Below, piece after piece: positions 49,714 to 51,068 of a DNA stretch of 51,068 bases. Numbering within the stretch: position 1 is the stretch's first letter; the number at the start of each line of letters is the position of its first letter. The DNA comes from Armatimonadetes bacterium 55-13 (GTDB taxonomy: Bacteria > Armatimonadota > Fimbriimonadia > Fimbriimonadales > Fimbriimonadaceae): assembly GCA_001898035.1 (NCBI GenBank), contig MKRX01000017.1, forward strand, positions 3,520-54,587, given 5' to 3'. The position numbers and the translations under genes are program-made. The notes beneath the pieces are model-generated. The model worked only from the letters and a program-made list of their open reading frames with translations, did no database searches and was not told where the DNA came from.

Positions 49714-50235
49714 ATGGCTTTTCTTACTTACGATAAACTGCGAGAAATTGCAGTCAGCGATTCGGCAAGATTCGCCCAAAAGTCTATTGACTTGTCCGAG
49801 GTTAAGTCAACGGTGTTTCTATCGCATAGTCATAAAGACACTGAGATAGTGTCAGCGGTAGAGGCATTCTTGAATGACTTGAACCTCCTGGCCTATATTG
49901 ATTGGAAAGATGCCACGATGCCCGAAACGACAAGCCCGGACACAGCAAGGGCTCTGCGGATATTGATTGAGAAGAGTAGTAAGTTCCTCTTGCTTGCAAC
50001 GGAGAATTCCCTGAAATCTGCGTGGGTTCCATGGGAACTGGGCGTAGCCGATGGGGTCAAAGGCTTGAGCAATGTTGCAGTGTTACCTGTTTCCAAGAAC
50101 GACAGAACGTTTCCCAACAATGAGTACATGGCAATGTATCCCCGCGTAGAACAGGCCAGAGGCGGCGAATGGTTTGTGTATCCAGCGGGCCAAGACTCTA
50201 ATGGTGTACAGTTTGCCGCATGGCTAATTCTGTAG
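49714..50235 (+). CDS. TIR-domain protein (TIR_2 type)
   Basis: A 173-residue protein, three bases after the membrane gene. STVFLSHSHKDTEIVSAVEAFLNDLNLLAYIDWKDATMPE is the start of a TIR domain, and SKFLLLATENSLKSAWVPWELGVADGVKGLSNVAVLPV contains the catalytic-type glutamate (Glu108 in WELG). Bacterial TIR enzymes cleave NAD+ or make nucleotide signals. It is a different TIR group from the ThsB-like protein two genes upstream. The last gene of the operon; convergent with the recombinase remnant. Confidence 0.88.
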   Translation: MAFLTYDKLREIAVSDSARFAQKSIDLSEVKSTVFLSHSHKDTEIVSAVEAFLNDLNLLAYIDWKDATMPETTSPDTARALRILIEKSSKFLLLATENSLKSAWVPWELGVADGVKGLSNVAVLPVSKNDRTFPNNEYMAMYPRVEQARGGEWFVYPAGQDSNGVQFAAWLIL

Positions 50236-50263
50236 TGGTTGATTGGCTCCCTCATAGGCCTTC

Positions 50264-50994
50264 TTAGGTGAGACCGTTAGGCTCATCTCCGTGGCTCACC
50301 CAGGTTCTGATGTCGTCCCTGAATCTCCGCCAAACGGAACTGTCCGGTCCAGATTGCCCATCGCTAATCTGTTCGGGGCCGCTCCGGGAAGGTTCGAACG
50401 TGCGTATTCGGTCAAGGACTGGATGTGGCTTGATTTCGAGGTTTCCCAGAGTGAGAACGTAGGACTCAGCGAGGAGGCTTGATAAGTACCGTTTGACGTG
50501 CACATCATCAGTGGTGGTGAAGCGATCGTAGGCTGTCGGCGCTTCACTAAGTCGAGTTTCAGCTTCTAACCGGCGAGTTTCATATTCAAGGTCGGCCTTT
50601 TCTTGGACTGCCTCTATGGTCGCGATCTGAGCTTTGTAGTGGAGCTTCCGGTCTTGGAACTCCTCTGACGATAGCTCGCCGTGTTCTCGCATCTCAAATA
50701 CGGCCGCGAGATGACTTCTGAGGCGGGAGAGCTCGCTACTTTGGGTCGAGTCAATACCTGCAACCCTATCTGGCAATTCTCCACAATGACGTTCAAGGCC
50801 CTTGGCTGTCCACTCGGCTAACTCCGGGGTCAACCGGCAGCGGAACCAGAGATCGGCAATCTGGCGATCAATGTAGTCTTCTGAGACCGAGTGACGGATA
50901 CACCCGCGCCTACCGGTGCAGTGGTAATAGATGTACGCGACGGTTCGGCCCGTCTTCTTGTAGTGCTTGATCTTCTCCTCAGCGGTGATGAGAC
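50264..50994 (-). pseudogene. C-terminal remnant of a large serine recombinase
   Basis: Reading upwards from the stop, the frame is open to the IS-like boundary near 50995. ITAEEKIKHYKKTGRTVAYIYYHCTGRRGC is the recombinase zinc-ribbon region. A coiled coil follows (SSELSRLRSHLAAVFEMREHGELSSEEFQDRKLHYKAQIATIEAVQEKADLEYETRRLEAETRL), then the usual C-terminal tail. The N-terminal serine catalytic domain and most of the first zinc cysteines are absent from the window. In-frame stop TAA (53-55 of the last hundred bases) lies inside the IS. It looks disrupted rather than simply cut by the window edge. Confidence 0.75.
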
Positions 50995-51068
50995 TGAGCT
51001 GCCCCCCATTATGAGGATCGTTTGAAATAGTAGAGTCTCCAGTTAAGGAGACTTATGAAGAAATCCAG
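50995..51068 (+). mobile_element. Probable left end of an IS3-family insertion sequence
   Basis: TGAGCTGCCCCCC (50995-51007) looks like an IS3-family terminal repeat (TGA start, C-run). AGTCTCC (51034-51040) and GGAGACT (51047-51053) form a perfect 7-base hairpin that holds AAGGAG (51045-51050). This is the ribosome site for ATG at 51055, which begins MKKS, the usual start of an IS3 OrfA. The element interrupts the recombinase frame. Only the left 74 bases are visible, so the family is inference. Confidence 0.5.
51055..51068 (+). CDS. Start of a plus-strand gene, probably IS3 transposase OrfA (partial)
   Basis: ATG AAG AAA TCC, preceded by AAGGAG four bases away. Encodes MKKS and then leaves the window. 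The IS3 OrfA interpretation rests on the upstream signature and this start only. Confidence 0.45.

Noticed and set aside
45885-50235. Complete CBASS system
   Set aside because: E1, E2 and JAB are separate genes, and no CD-NTase or typical CBASS effector with cyclic nucleotide sensor is present.
48723-50235. Classical Thoeris
   Set aside because: No ThsA (SIR2/SLOG) is in the window; a membrane protein and a second TIR take its place.

Overview
The window looks like chromosomal DNA of a diderm-type bacterium, most probably Armatimonadota (Fimbriimonadia-like). The pointers are a prepilin-type protein of the large '[28 protein letters not shown]' style family, two PEP-CTERM exported proteases, VanW/G5 and DUF4397 envelope proteins, and a DUF6754-type membrane operon. 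The taxonomic call is inference from gene content; no rRNA gene is present.

Chromosomal part (1 to about 36.6 kb). It opens with a truncated dnaN on the minus strand, preceded by an ECF sigma factor and a probable anti-sigma partner. Then follow a lipoprotein, ilvE coupled to a McsA-like zinc protein, VanW, a large polytopic membrane protein, and a DUF4350/DUF4129/membrane-protein cluster. Next come a LolA-like protein and a VOC protein in tandem, a PEP-CTERM trypsin-like protease, a lipoprotein, an Lrp/AsnC-DMT exporter pair, a PEP-CTERM metzincin, and groES-groEL with a CIRCE operator. Further on are a prepilin, a TauE-type exporter, GNAT, an alkyltransferase-like repair protein, yggS-sepF, upp, and glmU-prs. 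A tightly packed five- to six-gene membrane operon of unknown function (26.6 to 30.9 kb) follows, then recO, an oligopeptide-type binding protein, an AraC regulator, an Mla-type ATPase, a Spy-like small protein and a GNAT.

Mobile island (36.58 kb to beyond 51.07 kb). A tRNA-Lys(CTT) gene is directly abutted by a tyrosine integrase whose reading frame runs antisense through the tRNA, followed by an excisionase-like and an XRE regulator. The cargo and mobility genes include a PQQ-like propeller protein, a zinc-ribbon membrane protein, a replication-relaxation family protein with a TraD/VirD4-like ATPase, an HTH-TPR regulator and a secreted CHAP peptidase. The right part is a compact operon: JAB/JAMM protease, E2-like protein, a 60-residue protein, E1/ThiF protein, ThsB-like TIR protein, three-helix membrane protein, second TIR protein (45.9 to 50.2 kb). 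After it lies the C-terminal remnant of a large serine recombinase, apparently cut by the left end of an IS3-like element that runs out of the window.

The most interesting system is the ubiquitin-like conjugation genes joined by overlapping or near-abutting genes to a TIR/membrane/TIR module. It resembles Bil/Bub operons and CBASS ancillary genes in parts and Thoeris in other parts, but has no CD-NTase, no recognisable ubiquitin-like protein and no ThsA. I infer anti-phage defence in which a conjugation step controls TIR signalling to a membrane effector. A second candidate is the DUF6754-containing membrane operon in the chromosome.
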